DNA from: Aptenodytes patagonicus
Taxonomy: Eukaryota; Chordata; Aves; Sphenisciformes; Spheniscidae
Assembly (NCBI RefSeq): GCF_965638725.1
Contig: NC_134970.1
Span: 3,043,001 to 3,107,000, forward strand
DNA length: 64,000 bases
Direction: 5' to 3'
Of this stretch, positions 35,492-48,118 are shown piece by piece. The notes under the pieces are model-generated. The model was not told where the DNA came from, did no database searches, and worked only from the letters and a program-made list of their open reading frames with translations. Each line of letters starts with the position of its first letter. Within the stretch, counting starts at the first letter, position 1. The position numbers were made by a program, and so were the translations under genes.

Positions 35492-38400
35492 TGAGTACAT
35501 CCGCGCTTTCCAAGCTCTCCTGGCAAGAGGGAGGGAGTTTCTCGCTGGAGGTCAGCAGGTTACTTGGGGGGGGGGAGAAGGGGGATGCTTTGGAGGAGGA
35601 CAGCTTTCTCCCAGGGTCAGGCCAGGCTTTTAATGAGCAACCAGAAACAAAGCTTTGAGTTTGTTCCCCCCCCCCGCCCCCCCCCAAAAAAAGTGGGTTA
35701 AGGGGAGGATGTTTTTTCCCTTACTCCCCCCCCGCGGTAGTCCCCAAATCCCATCGTTTCAGCCTCTCTCCCGGACCAGGCCCTGGCAGCTCAGCCAGCC
35801 AGCAGCGATGGGGGTGCGCGCTGAGCTACCCCCAGCTGAGATCTGGCCCAAGCTCTTTGCATTCCCTCCGGAGGGATGCAGCCTAAATACAGAGCAACAG
35901 GAGCTTTATAAACGTAACCAGTGAGACTGCAGGGCTTGAAAAAGACCTTCTGTATTAGACCCGTGCAAAAGAGAAGCTGTTTGTGCAGAGAGCAGAGGCA
36001 GCCTTCAGGGGCGAGGGGAGGAGATGCAGGACGCTGCTGGGAGTTGGGCTGGGGAAGGGGTACCCTTCAGTCTCGCAGGTGGGTTCTCTTTTCTCTTGAT
36101 GAAATTGTCACACTCTCTCTTGAGACAAACTGCAATGTGAATAAATCTTACCCTGTTCTGCTGATTCTTCAGCCCACCCAGGAAAAAAGGATGGTCTGGG
36201 CTCTTTCCCTGTGCTAATGAGTACCAAAAAATGAAACCCCTTTTCTCCCCGTCCCATAGCCTGCCAAAGCTCCTGGCATCCTTCTGATGCACGACTGCTG
36301 TGCTGTTAGCTGTGGAATATTTCCTTCTACGACCTCTCTGCCTTCCTCCTATTAGCAACCTTGGGAAATTGCATTTGGCGTGATGAGGCTGAAAGTGATC
36401 TCAAGGGACTGGTAATGGGGGGAAGGGGTGAAGCTGGGGAGGAGGTCAGATCGGTCACAGCCTGCTGTCTTCACGTTCAAACTGCACCTACGTATGTCTG
36501 CAAAGAGAGATGCTCAGGAACAGGAGGAATGAAACGAGCTGCTTGTGAGTGCTGCTGCTTTTTCTTTGCTTGGTACAATTAATTCTCTTAGAATTGCAAT
36601 GCTTTTTCTTTTTCCTTATAACTAAGCAGTCTCTTGCCAGCTGGGTAATTTGCAGAGAAAGGCAGGGAACTAGTGGATTTTTTTGTTGTTATTTTTCTGG
36701 GTAGCTGTTACTATGGCAAGGAAACTTGATTCAGTGTGAAGAGAGGTCAGAAATACCAGACTGAAAATTTCATGCATGTTCTGTTTAAAGCCTCAGCTGC
36801 CAGGGTTTGAGCAAGGGAGAAGTCAAGGCACCAGAGTCCCCAAATTTCAAAGGCTTTTTTAAAGACTTTTCTGCTTAAAAGTTGGAGTTACGTAAAAACC
36901 TAGACTTGGTAGTACATGACCTTGTGGGCTAGGACTGTATAACAGTCAAAGCTTGTAGAAAGGCTGTCTATATCTTGTTCTGAGCGTCACCAAGAAATGA
37001 GAGCGAGCGTTTGGGACGGGAGCTCGGGGTTCTCCCGTGCTGGGGATGTTACAAAGGTGCCAGACTTTTTCCAAAGACCCACTAAGAACCTCGAATAAGC
37101 AGTGAGGGTTTGAAGAGAGCCGTGTCTGTGGGGGTGCTGAGCTCTCTGGACTATTGTACGAAGGGGTTTTGGGGTGCTGGGCTCCTCTGAAAACCTGTTC
37201 CTCGCTGGGTGGTAGAGAAGTGAGCCTTCTCCCTGTAGGAGGAGGGATTTATGGTTCCCTTCTGGGTGCTGAGCGGGGGGAAATGTGGACTTAGACCTTC
37301 CTGGAAGAATCTGCCCCCGTGAACGTTGTTTCTTGTTGGCTGGGTCTTTGCTGAAATAAGAATGCCTTATTTTTTTTAACAGCAAAGGTTGGTACGTGAG
37401 CCCACTGGAATAGGGCCTCTTCGTGCTGTGCTAATGTTTGTCTGACAGTACAAAGGGTGGTTACATGGTGACATTTATGTGCTTCTAGGAGGAAAAGCAG
37501 GTCACTTCAATTACAGTGATTAATGGGGAGGTTTAGGTGCTGTTCCCACATCTGAAACTTTTCGATGTGTTATTTGAGATGCACTGTATCCTGCTGACTT
37601 CCAGCGAAGGTGAAAACAGCATAAAGAAAATTATCACCATGTTTACCCTCCTTTCTCATCACTTGCTGGTTTTTATCTTGACAAAATCCCTGATTCTAGC
37701 TAATATGGGATGTTTCTGTGATACCAAGGGGCTCCAGCTGCAGGCAGTTACCTTCAGGTTTTTGAGGAGGGGCAGATGTGGGGTCCCTACCTGCCCCGTT
37801 CCCAGCTGACCTGGGAGCAAGCGGCTTCCCTGCGTGGGTGAACTGAGCACCCAGCCCTGGGGGAGAGCAGGTACGAAGGTCCCAGGAGAGCCTGCCCGTG
37901 CGAGGTGTGCTTGGGCCTTGTGCGCAGCATCCCGGGCATCCCATACCTGGCACCTCTCACCTTCTCTGTCTCTGCCCCTCGGAGCAGGTGGGTGGTGTTG
38001 AGTGGTCTGGGGTCACACTGGGAGCAGAAGAGCTGAGCCACAGGGGACTGACGCTTCCCAGGGGCTGGTCCCTGCTCCAAACTGTGCGTTGGATCCTGTG
38101 CCTGGAGCAGCACCGGGAAAGCACCCGAGTGTTGCTCCAACCTGGAGTTGCACTAGGAAGAGAGTCGGGAGCAGGCAGGCAGGGGAGAGCTGGGCTGTGC
38201 CTGACACCCCTCCTCGGCAGCGGGTGAAATTCTTGGGGAGACAGAGAGTGGAGATCCCCTCCTGGCCTTGTACCATGACTGTTCCTTGGGACAGAAACGG
38301 CTTCCCTGCGCTGAATCATCTCCTTTTAGCCGTCTTCATCGAGTCTGTGCTGTGTCATCTTTCCCTGCTCTTTATTTAATAGAGTGCAGGCAGCCAAGAC

Positions 38401-41400
38401 AGAGCTGAAATGAAGCCGCTCGCTCCTGCCTGGTGCTGAGGAGCAGGAGCTGTGATTTCTCCTCGGTGTTTGTGTGCTATTTCCAGCATATTGTTGCCCC
38501 TGTTCCTGCCTCTCCTCTGACGCCTGTCCCCAGAGCGGTGGGAATCGTTCCCGCTCTGGCTAGTGATGCTGGCTGGATGTCAGGCTGTTTCCAGCTCAGC
38601 TTTGCAGCCCCTTTTCTCGTGTTGGCTGGCACACGGCAGGACTGCCCCGTGCTTATCTGGCGTGACATTTAGGTGACCACAAGAGCTTTTTCTCTGAAAG
38701 AAGTAGTTTCTTTAATAGGCTTCTCTATCAGGCTGGTGGCTGTCTGTGTCTCTTTTTTAACCTGCTCCTGGTGACAGCAAGGAACATGTGGGTGTTTGGC
38801 AGGTGGGAGACGATATGGGGAGCAGTGATGTTCTGGGAGCACAGCTCCTGATGGGGCTGCGACGGGCGTCCTGGGTCTGACCCATCCCCAGATCCGGTGA
38901 TGGAAATCTGGGATCACACTACTGAAGTCAGCGAAGCTGAGGGTCAGCTGGATACGGCTCAAGTGACCTTGTGATGGGATGCCGGGAAGAAGCATTGTTG
39001 TCTCCTGGATCTTCGTGGCGTCCCTGAAACGAACACTGTCCCCGCAGTGAGGGTTTGAGCGGGCGATGCTCTGTGAGGCACAGCAGCGATCCGCTGCTGG
39101 GGCTGCAGAAGTGCTGGAGGCTTTTCAGAGGAAGTTGGACAAACATGGTGCAGGACCAGTTCATAGTGAGTTGTGTCTGCCTCGGGCTGCGTGGGGATTA
39201 GGGGTCTCTTTCTGTTTCTAGCCCTGAGTTCCTCCCTGGAGGGAGCGTGTGTATTATGCATAAGTGTGGCCGGGGGTGTGTACAGTGATATTTTGGGGGT
39301 GGATATCCTCAGCGTGAGCATTAAGAATAGAAGATTTGAGAGTATCTTAGTGGCTTTTCATCTTCTGGGGCCTTTTGGCATTTCCTTCCATTTGGGGAGG
39401 TGTAAATAGGACCCCTTTTCGCTCTATGCTCATGCAGCGGTGTTGCAATGCAGTATTTGGGGTAGTGCATCAGCTGAAAGAACACCCTGATGGCTGGAGG
39501 GTGGAGATTTTGGCTCCAGCTGGGCTGTGTGCTGACCTTCCACAGCTGAGGGAATTTCAAACCTGGAGTGGCAGAACTTCTAAATCCTGGAGAGAGGCGA
39601 GAGAGGAAGGAAAGCAAAAGCAGCCACACTCAGCAGCACCAAGATCTCTCTCCCCTGTTCAGCCCGTCTATCACTTTAATACCCACCAGCGTATCTCTTT
39701 TATAAATCACAAATCATTGCAGGTAATAAATGCCACTAAACCAGGAGCTCTCTAAAATGAGCCTGATGTAACCTGCGGGGTGAGGAATGGCCTCTCCTTG
39801 GAGGGAGCGTCTGGGTGTTACAGTGCAGGGAGCTCAGCCCCGTGCACCGAGAGGTCCCCCTCTCCCACCGGAGCCCTGTCCCCTTCTCGGTGGGTGCCGT
39901 GGGGGTCTCCCTGCCCAGCCGTGCTCCATGGCCACTTGGCAAAGACCCTGGGGGGTGTGGGTGCTGTGCTTCTCCCTGAGCTCTTAAAGCAGGGGTTTCT
40001 GTCCTGGGAGGGTAAGGGCTGGGCCCTGGCGTGGGCTCAGCACCGTGCCTGCCATCTCCTCTGATAGAAAAGCAATTACCGTTAATTTTGATTTTAATGT
40101 AGCCATTTAAGAAAAAAAAGTTAATGCTTCCAATTTGTTTGGTATAATTAAGTGATAATTCCTGCTGCCTGGGAGGAGTACATGGCTGCAGCGCGTGGGG
40201 GTGTTTGGTCAGCACGTTTTGACAGCTCCCAGCTCCTACGGCACAGCGCTGGCATTGCTTTCTAGTGCAATTCAGGTGATGCTGGAGAGATGGAGACAAA
40301 GGGTGTGGGTACAGTGTTTCAGACTGACCTTGATTCTCTTTAAAGAGCATGAAAGAGAAGAATAGCAAATTATGTGTGCGCCAAGGCAGCCGAATTCAGG
40401 CAGAGCTTTGCATTACTGCTGCTGAGGGTGGTGGCTCTCCAGATCTGCTGGTTCCCACTGTCTGGGACCGCAGTTGGGCTGAATTTACAGGTCTGTGCTC
40501 TGCCTGTTCTCATGAAGGACCTGCCCAGCACTCCACAGAAATACTCAGCTTATCTCTGAGTGCTTTGAATCACACTCTGTGTGCTGGTATGTTGAAAAAG
40601 AATTTTTAGGCAATTTTAGACAGCTATGCTCGAGCTTTGGGTAGCCTTAATGACAGCAGAGAAACTGGCACCAGCCGTGATGTTCTGCTTCTGTCAGACG
40701 TTTGAGTGATGCTGATTGTGTCAGCATTGTGTCTCATCCCAGGACTGCACTTTATAGTTGAAGAAATTGAGGCACAGGGCAGGAGAATGACTTCTTGGAG
40801 GTCAGGATGCAAATCTGTCACGCTCCTGGAAATAGGAGCTGGCTCTGCTTTTCTAATTTGCTGGACCATGCTGAATTTGTCCATGGTAATGCATGAAAAT
40901 TAACCTGGAAAGAAAATAAATTATTCATTAAAGCACTAGTCCAGAGCTGCTTAAACTGCCAAGACAAAAATCCCTGAGCTGATCCAGTTGTGGGTGGTGA
41001 TGCACATCAGATGACAAGGGATTGAAGGGAGGGGAGAACAGCAGCTGGTGATCTAGTCTGTTGTTTGCCCCTTTCTCCTCAGCTGCTGGGAAGATGCAAA
41101 GTGTGGCTTGATTTGCTGCTGCTTTTTTGTCGTTGCTTTGTGTTCCTTTGTACTGCGGCCCCCACGGTGCCGGGGATGTGCGCATGTGCCTGCACTGGGT
41201 CCTGCTGCTGGAGGGTTATAGGCCAAGGAGTGTTTATGGGTTTATTAAACACATTCTTTATGCAATAAATGATATTTAGCTGACTACTGAAATTTATTTG
41301 GGAGAATAAGTTAAAACAAACAGCCTTGCTTGGATTGATTGGTTTTCATGCCAGCTCACACTTGTACTTGAAGTGATTTTGATGGATCTCAGTCCAGTTG

Positions 41401-43245
41401 TCTGAGACCTGTTTCACTGATGCTTTCCATCGCCCTCCTCTGATTCACACTTTCAGAGGAGAAGTAGGAACTAACGTGACCGCGGAAACTGATCTTCAGA
41501 TGGGCCCTGCAGGCTGCAGTCCTTGCAGGCTGAGCCCCCAGGCAGAGACGAGGAATTTGTGGGGATGCTGCGCTGTACCTGCCTGAGATAGCAGCAAATG
41601 CCCTGGCCCTGGCTGTGGTCCGAGGGCCGCCTCTGTCTCCCTGCTTACCTGACGAACACAACACAGGCATGAATTTATAGGAGAAATATGTGGCATCCCC
41701 AGTGTGCTACACACAGGATGAGTCTGGGGTACAGTAGCAACAGCCTGTGTGCCTCTGCCCTGCCTGCAGCCTGGTGCGCCCCAGGGCTTCTCCCCTTCCA
41801 GGGGGATCCACATCATTGCTCCATGCTGTGGTCCCCAGAAAGCGTCAGGATACCCAGCTGGATCATCCGAAGTGATGGGTGATGAAAGGCGGCTGTAGGT
41901 GGCTGTTGCTAAGCTACAGGCTCTGTCTGCTCCGGCTGTCAGAGAGCTGAAGGGCTATGGTCAGACCTGGGGAGTAAGTGCTGCAGGAGGGCAAGGCAGT
42001 GGGGTGCGGGGCGGAGATGACCTGTTCCTGGGTCAGGGAGTTTTGCAGAGCCTACTTGTTTACTCTCTGCTCCAGATGAAGCAGCAGGAAACAAGTCTGG
42101 TTCTCCTTTTTGGGAGAAGGGAGCCCATGCCCTTAAGAAGCCCAAGGACCGTAACAGTTGTTTGCTTTATTTGTGCTTGGGTATCTTAGGTAGGAGAGAG
42201 CACGTTGGCTCTTTGCATCCCACCCCACATCTACACTGCTGTATCAGCAGAAAAAATAACCCCAAGCAGCAGATGGGCTGAGGCACTGGCCCTGGGCTGG
42301 GAGTCAGCCAGGAGGCAGAGAAGTGGGTCCGGGAGCAAACCTCTGCTCCAGGGACTTTCAAACTATGGTCCACAGAAAAGCAGAGCCAGCCAGCCCTGCT
42401 CTGCTGCCAGGGAAGCTCTTTTCAGGGTCTCAGTGGAACCTCAGCATCCATGGGGAAAAGTCTCAGGAGTCTGTGCATGGGGAGAAGAGGGAACGATGCT
42501 GTCCTAGACCAGAGCGGTGCTCAGCCAGGAGCATAACGCCTTTGGGGTTTTTTTGGCAACTGCTCACTCTACCCTACAGTCCTGTCTCCAGATGTCTGTG
42601 CAGGCAGCACGTGCTGCAAGGTTGCTGCAAGGGTAAAGATAAATCTTACTTTGTTTTAAGGGCAATTGTTAAACATCCCCGGTTACACAATGAAGGCGGA
42701 GATGCTCAGTGCAAAATGCACCTTATTCCACGCTGGGCGAGTGAGCAAAGCCGCTGCCTTTGTTCCTTTCCGTTTGCCCTCTCTCTGTCTTCCTGCACTA
42801 ATTAATCTCATCTGCATGCTTAACGGCCATTCCGAGAGAGGAGATGAGAAAAAGACCGTGGATTTCCAGCAAGAGCTTGTGCCTCTCCTCCCTGGGCTGC
42901 TCTCTGGATCCCTTACAGCTCCGTGGTGCAGCCCATGGGTCGGGGCTGGAGGGGTGAGTGCTGGCTTTTGCCTTTCCCAGCCAAGGGCTACGGGAGCGGG
43001 TCTTCCCCAGGGTCTGCAGGAGGATGTACACAGGGGTCAGGAGGAATTATCAGGTCAGAGAAGGAGGACGCAAGGAAAAGTTCCCCAGCAGGCAGGAGAA
43101 CAGCCGGGGAAGTGAGCAGACGGCTTGCAGCCTCCTCAGTTTGAATGTCGCTTGGGGGTGGGGATGCTCAGGAAACAGGATGACAAACTGACTCCAACCT
43201 CTCTTGCCTTTTTTTTTTCTCTCTTTTGTTTTGTTTTATTTTTAG
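35492..43245. other. Probable upstream intron or flank of KLHDC8A, no coding exon seen
   Basis: About 7.7 kb with scattered short frames and no coding exon. If the promoter at 35.1-35.5 kb is real this is the first KLHDC8A intron. It holds G/C homopolymer runs (35563-35740) and a MIR-like SINE relic at 40720-40850. Human KLHDC8A also has its coding part well downstream of its first exon, as far as I recall. Confidence 0.4.
40720..40850 (-). mobile_element. MIR-type SINE relic (antisense)
   Basis: TTTATAGTTGAAGAAATTGA then GGCACAGGGCAGGAGAATGA and CTTCTTGGAGGTCAGGATGC line up with the antisense MIR core (TTTTACAGATGAGGAAACTGAGGCACAGAG, AGTGACTTGCCCAAGGTCAC). Several substitutions mark it as old. 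Ends are approximate. Confidence 0.55.
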
Positions 43246-43304
43246 GATTGGTCTCTGCATGAGGCAGATCTGGAACTGCAGGATTAATGGAGACGCAATG
43301 AAAG
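43246..43304 (+). other. KLHDC8A: KLHDC8A 5' UTR exon with a small upstream ORF
   Basis: A long pyrimidine tract ending TTTTAG (43245) and the donor AAAG|GTACCG (43304/43305) bound 59 bases. When joined to 43495, an ATG at 43259 opens a frame of 16 codons (MRQIWNCRINGDAMKA) that stops right after the splice at a TAG. Such a short upstream frame could lower translation of the main ORF. The exon is inferred from splice sites alone. Confidence 0.45.
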
Positions 43305-43551
43305 GTACCGGTTGCTGCCGCTCTGCGTCGGGGGGTGGCAGAAGGGACCGGTGGCTGCGGGAGGCTGCCTGATGGGGATGCTCCGATCCCTGCTCTGCTC
43401 CTAGCTGCCTGCAGCTCTGCCAGGGGGAGGATGGTGTTTACACTTTGTGTTTCTTTGTTGTTTTTCCCTGGCACTTCTCTGTTCTGTTTTGCAGCGTAGC
43501 CAGCCCCCTCCCGTGGGCAGGGACCGATGCTGCCTCGCCCCGCCAGCCACC

Positions 43552-46500
43552 ATGGAGCTAGCTAATAGCAGAGACTTCCAGTGGAAAACCCTCGCCCCGC
43601 TCCCAAGCCGCAGGGTCTACTCGACCCTGGTGGAAGCTGGCGGGCAGGTGTTTGCCATCGGGGGCTGCGATGATAATGGCATCCCCATGGACTGCTTCGA
43701 GGTCTACTCCCCCGAGGCTGACCAGTGGACCTCGCTGCCCCCCATGCCCACGGCCCGGGCGGGGGTGGCCGTGGCCACCTTGGGCAAGCGGATCATGGTG
43801 ATAGGAGGGGTCGGGGTGAATCAGATGCCGCTGAAGATAGTGGAGATGTACAACATAGATGAGGGCAAGTGGAAGAAGAGGAACTCGCTGAGAGAGGCAG
43901 CCATGGGCATCTCGGTGACAGCAAAAGGCAAGGAGGGTTCAATCCTTCCAGGGCAGGGAGGGATGCCTGTGGGGTGGTGAGATGGGGAGGGTTGATGCAT
44001 CAGGCACAAAAGCTTTCTGGGCAATGGCACAGGGTTATGTTGTTCTCTAAAACCTTTTCTGTGCTCCTAGAAGTTGAGCCCCATGTATTTGTCATATCCC
44101 ACCCGCTAAAGACGACTGTTCTGTAGGTGGCCAAAAGCAGATAAACCCGGGGGTTGCTCTGTATCGTCAGCCCTGGAGCCACAAGGGCCATGGCTGTGCT
44201 GGTACCTGCGGGTATTTCGGACAGGTCCAAGCTCCAGGGTCTCAAATCAAACTTCTCCAGGGTTTCGTAGCAAATTCTGGTTCTTGTGTGCTGCAGATGC
44301 TGGAAAAATAGGAATGGTGCCGCTGGCTGAGCGTAGCCAGGCTGGGAGGACCTGGCTGAGCTGTGGAGCCAGAGGTGAAGGTCTTGAAGCCACAGAATAG
44401 CTTTGGTTTGAAGAGACATCTCTGGTCCAAACCCAGAACTAGCCAGGAGAGAGTCGGCTTCACGGTTGTGGGCTCAAATCACTGTACAAGGAGGGGAAGC
44501 GGCTGGCCTCATGGGGGGCTCCCGCGTAGCTTCCCTCCGAAAGCTTAACCACTGCCTTAAATGGGGCTTGTTAAATGCCTGTGAGGCTCTGCCTTATCAG
44601 CCCATCTTGTTTTTTAATTTCTAAGCAGAGATGTGGAGCATTGATTTCCTTTAGCATGCTCTGCCATGCTTTGAAGAGCCTGGGGCTGGGAGCTGTGTTC
44701 CTGAGCAGCATGCCGGAGGTCAGCCAGCTTCCCGCTGTGCCTGGGATTATGAATCTAATCTCCAGGCAGCTTCTTTGAAAGCTGCTTGGTTTGTTTGCTT
44801 AAGTGGGTTTAAAAGCTACCGTCAAGGAATGTTTAAAAATAATGTTTACCATCTTGGAGATGATTTTCTCTCTGAGTGTAAGCTTGCTTGACTGATATGG
44901 CAGGGTCAATTTAGTGCGAGAGGCCAGGAACAAAAATAGCTGCCCAAATCCTTGCAGTGTTGTCTGAAGAAGTCTCTGCTTCCTCAGCTGCCTTGTAGGG
45001 CTGCCCGCAAGGGCAAGGCTGCTGTCGCTGCTCTCCTGAACCTTGTCTGTGGGGTGAAGCGCTTGTTGAAGGAGGTAACGTGGGTGCTGTGACAGGTGGG
45101 ATTTTGTTTTGGAGAGCCAGGTTTGCTGTTAGCCAGAGATGGATGTAGCTGATACGGATTTGGTGAGGAACAAGTAACCTCAGTGCCTTGTCTCAGCTCT
45201 GAGCCCTCCGGTCTGGGTCACAGAGCTGCCATCCTGTGCCAGACCTCGGTGGGACAAAGCAGGAGCTGAGCTGAGGAGCAGCAACCCCCAGACGGGGGAG
45301 CAGGGCTGGGGGAAGAGCATCGGCGTTGCTGCAGGGACCAGGGAGGTTGGCGCGTTCCCCTCTGCCCCGGGGATGGGGGCTCTCTGGGACGTGCACAGGG
45401 ACTCGGGTAGAAGTGAACAGTTCTGGTCCACATCGTATGATGGCATGTGTGGTTTTTGCAGGGCAGTATTTCTGATGCTTTCCTATAATAATTTTGTGGG
45501 GTTTTTTTTGCTTCTTGGCCCTGTCCAGACTACAGAGTCTATGCGGCTGGTGGGATGGGATCTGACCTGCGGCCGCACAACTACCTGCAACACTATGACA
45601 TGCTCAAGGACATCTGGGTGTCGCTGGCGGCCATGCCCACACCCAGGTATGCTGCCACATCCTTCCTGCGAGGCACCAAGATCTACGTGCTGGGTAAGAA
45701 GCCGTCCTGCCTCCTCTTCCTCCTCAGGCACCGCCGGGCAGCAGCTCCTTTGATCTGAGCCCTGAGAAAACTCCCTGGAAGAGGCTTTGGGGAATGCTCC
45801 TCTCCATCCCTGCCTGCTTTCTGACGCATTCAGAAATACCAAGCTTGCAGCTATAGGTTTTGCGTGGGGCTGGCGTTGGGTTTGCGTTCACACCTCCATA
45901 GCAAGCACCTACAAGGGCCCCTGCATCCCTGAACGCCCCGGGAGCTCACAGGTCTTGCAGCAGCTCTGTGCCGGGTGAGCGGCCTCCCCTGTCCCAGGCC
46001 CATCCGTGGCTGCTGGCAGCCGAGGGTACAGCTGGTCTTTGCCTGCTCAGTTTGCAGTCCTGCAACTGCGCTAAAAGCCTTTGTACTCACCTAGTGAGTA
46101 AAAATACTTCTATTCGTGTTATATCAGCAAAGTACCATGCATCTTCACAAAGGGTCCGCCTTTGGCAGAGGAAAGACCTGCTGTAGCTGGGAAATGCTGG
46201 ACCAAGCCTTTTGCAGGGAACAATTTTCATTAGTCTTGTGTTATAGAAAGGGAAACTAAGGTAGAGAAATGTTGCTGGTAGCTTGTGGCCAAATGGCATA
46301 TCAGGATCAAAACGCAGGAGTCCTGATTGCTCAAACCGCCAGACAGCCCTGGCTCTCTTTAGGGGTTAGCAGAAAAGACTTTGATCTATTTTGCAGTTTG
46401 CTTGCTGCTGGCAAACAGTTTGTGGGCCCGGCAGCGAGCACAGGCTCTGCCTTCAAAGGCACGCTGAGCGTCTGAGCTGAGAATAGCTGTATTCATCTGC

Positions 46501-48118
46501 ATCTGATGGGTGGAAGAATAATACACATCTTTGGCGGTGGTAGCAGCAGCTGCTCTGGCTCTCCTGCTCTGTCAGGAGCTCGGCGGCAAGGCTGGGGCTT
46601 GCTGGATTGCAGTGGTGCTGAACTCATCTGAATTGCAAAGGCTCCCTGAGCGCTGGTCCCTGCTCTGCTGTGAATTTGTCTTGATTAAACTGGTGCATAC
46701 TAAACACCTTCCTGTGCCAGCGACCTGCTGCTGCCGGCGTGGAGGGAAGCGGAGGATGTGATGCACTGAAAAATGAAGTGTTTTCATGCCATGAACCTGC
46801 AGTTAAAGGAGAGGGAGTGCAAGGGTGAGAAGTTACCTGGCTCAGCAGGCCATCATGCAGATGACTTGAGACCTGGGGACATCATATCAGCTGGCAGCTC
46901 GCTCCCAGCCTGCCCTAGGAGGCTCCTCTGGTTCCTGCTGCTGTTGGCTTGGTGCTATGAGCCAAGCTGACCCTTTTCTTTCCATCTCCCTGCCCCAGGT
47001 GGAAGGCAGTCCAAGTATGCTATCAATGCCTTCGAGGTCTTTGACACAGAAACCAGGTCGTGGACCAAGTTTCCCAATATCCCCAACAAAAGAGCCTTCT
47101 CCAGCTTCGTGCCCACAGAAGACAAACTCTTCAGTCTTGGGGGTCTGCGGCAGGGACGGCTCTACCGGCAGCCCAAGTTCATGAGGACCGTGGACATGTT
47201 TGACATGGAACAAGGTGGGGGTTGTCCCAGCTCTGTCCTTTCCAGAGGAGCAGGGCTGGTGGCACGTGAGGCTGTGCTTTGGGGCTTTGCTGTCCTTGCA
47301 GAGCACAGACCTCTCATCTGCTGAGTCCTGGGACCGCTGGTGCCTTGCGCCCAGCCTAAAGGAAGGCCCGCAGTCAAGATTAACAAGTCAAGGCAGCAGG
47401 GGGGAAAACCATGGTCCCGAGGCAGCTGGGTTCAACAGCTGCCTCCTGACGTGGTGGTGAGGAAGCTGACCCCTGTGTCATGGGGTTTTATTACCCCAAG
47501 GTGCAGCAGCAAAACTGCACTTCCACAAGCAAGTAGGAGGTGAGAGAGGCAGATGATTTCCCAGGAGTGGATGCTCCTGCAATGCCTGGTCTGTCCTGTC
47601 CCTCCCAGGTGGCTGGATGAAGATGGAGCGTTCCTTCTACCTGAAGAAAAGGCGAGCAGACTTTGTGGCTGGCTACCTGAAAGGCAGAGTTGTCGTGGCT
47701 GGGGGACTAGGTGAGGTGCTGGGGATGGTGGTGACACTTTAAAAGCATATGTGAGTCGTCGTCGTTACAGCGGGGAGAGCTCCTGGCCCTGGCTGGCCTG
47801 AGGGGGCAGGGAAAATGGACCCCATAAGGGGATGGGGTCCAGAGTACAGACACTGTCCCAGAGCAGACAAGGGATGCTTGCCAGTGCTTCCCAGGTGACC
47901 CAGTCCCTTGTTTTGTGCTTCCAGGAAACCAGCCGACCGTCCTGGAGTCTGTGGAGGCCTTCCACCCCGAGAAGAACAAGTGGGAGAGCCTGCCCCCCAT
48001 GCCCACCCCACGCTGCGCCTGCTCCAGCATCGTGGTCCGGAACTGCCTGCTGGCCGTCGGCGGGGTGAGCCAGGGCCTGAGCAGTGCCGTGGAGGCCCTG
48101 TCCCTCTCCGATTCCTAG
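43552..48118 (+). CDS. KLHDC8A: Kelch domain-containing protein 8A (350 aa, five coding exons)
   Basis: Coding exons: 43552-43927, 45529-45693, 46999-47214, 47609-47710, 47925-48118 (TAG 48116). The exon containing the ATG begins at about 43495 after TTTTGCAG. All introns are phase 1, and the total is exactly 350 codons plus stop, the length of human KLHDC8A. The start MELANSRDFQWKTLAPLPSR matches the human start region, and the context GCCACCATGG is a near-perfect Kozak site. Seven Kelch blades are visible through their double glycines near residues 37, 85, 133, 181, 228, 284 and 332, with the usual following aromatic/W residues (DQWTSLP, KDIWVSL, RSWTKFP, NKWESLP). The family folds as a seven-bladed beta-propeller, and KLHDC8A lacks BTB and BACK domains, so it is not a typical cullin adaptor. 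Its molecular role is poorly known; it has been linked to glioma. The first coding intron starts with GC instead of GT. Confidence 0.97.
43928..45528 (+). other. KLHDC8A intron 1 (coding), GC-AG type
   Basis: The exon ends GCAAAAG at 43927 and the intron begins GCAAGG; the acceptor is CTGTCCAG at 45528. Only this junction joins SVTAK to DYRVYAAGG in frame, which matches the family protein. Donor positions -3 to +6 (AAG|GCAAGG) fit the strong consensus needed by GC donors. The intron also holds an old antisense CR1 fragment at 44391-44465. Confidence 0.88.
44391..44465 (-). mobile_element. Old CR1 LINE 3' end (antisense)
   Basis: CACAGAATAGCTTTGGTTTG then AAGAGACATCTCTGGTCCAAAC is the antisense form of a CR1 3' end (typical: CACAGAATGGTTTGGGTTGGAAGGGACCTCTAAAGATCATCTAGTCCAACC). 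It is more diverged than the two copies at 2975 and 23326, so it is an older insertion. It lies in the first coding intron of KLHDC8A. Confidence 0.65.
46226..46335 (-). mobile_element. MIR-type SINE relic (antisense)
   Basis: TTATAGAAAGGGAAACTAAG, GTAGAGAAATG and the closing block GGATCAAAACGCAGGAGTCC-TGATT fit the antisense MIR consensus (TTTATAGATGGGGAAACTGAGGCACAGAG ... GGATTAGAACCCAGGAGTCCTGACT). It lies in the second coding intron of KLHDC8A. This is the clearest of the old SINE relics in the window. Confidence 0.65.
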
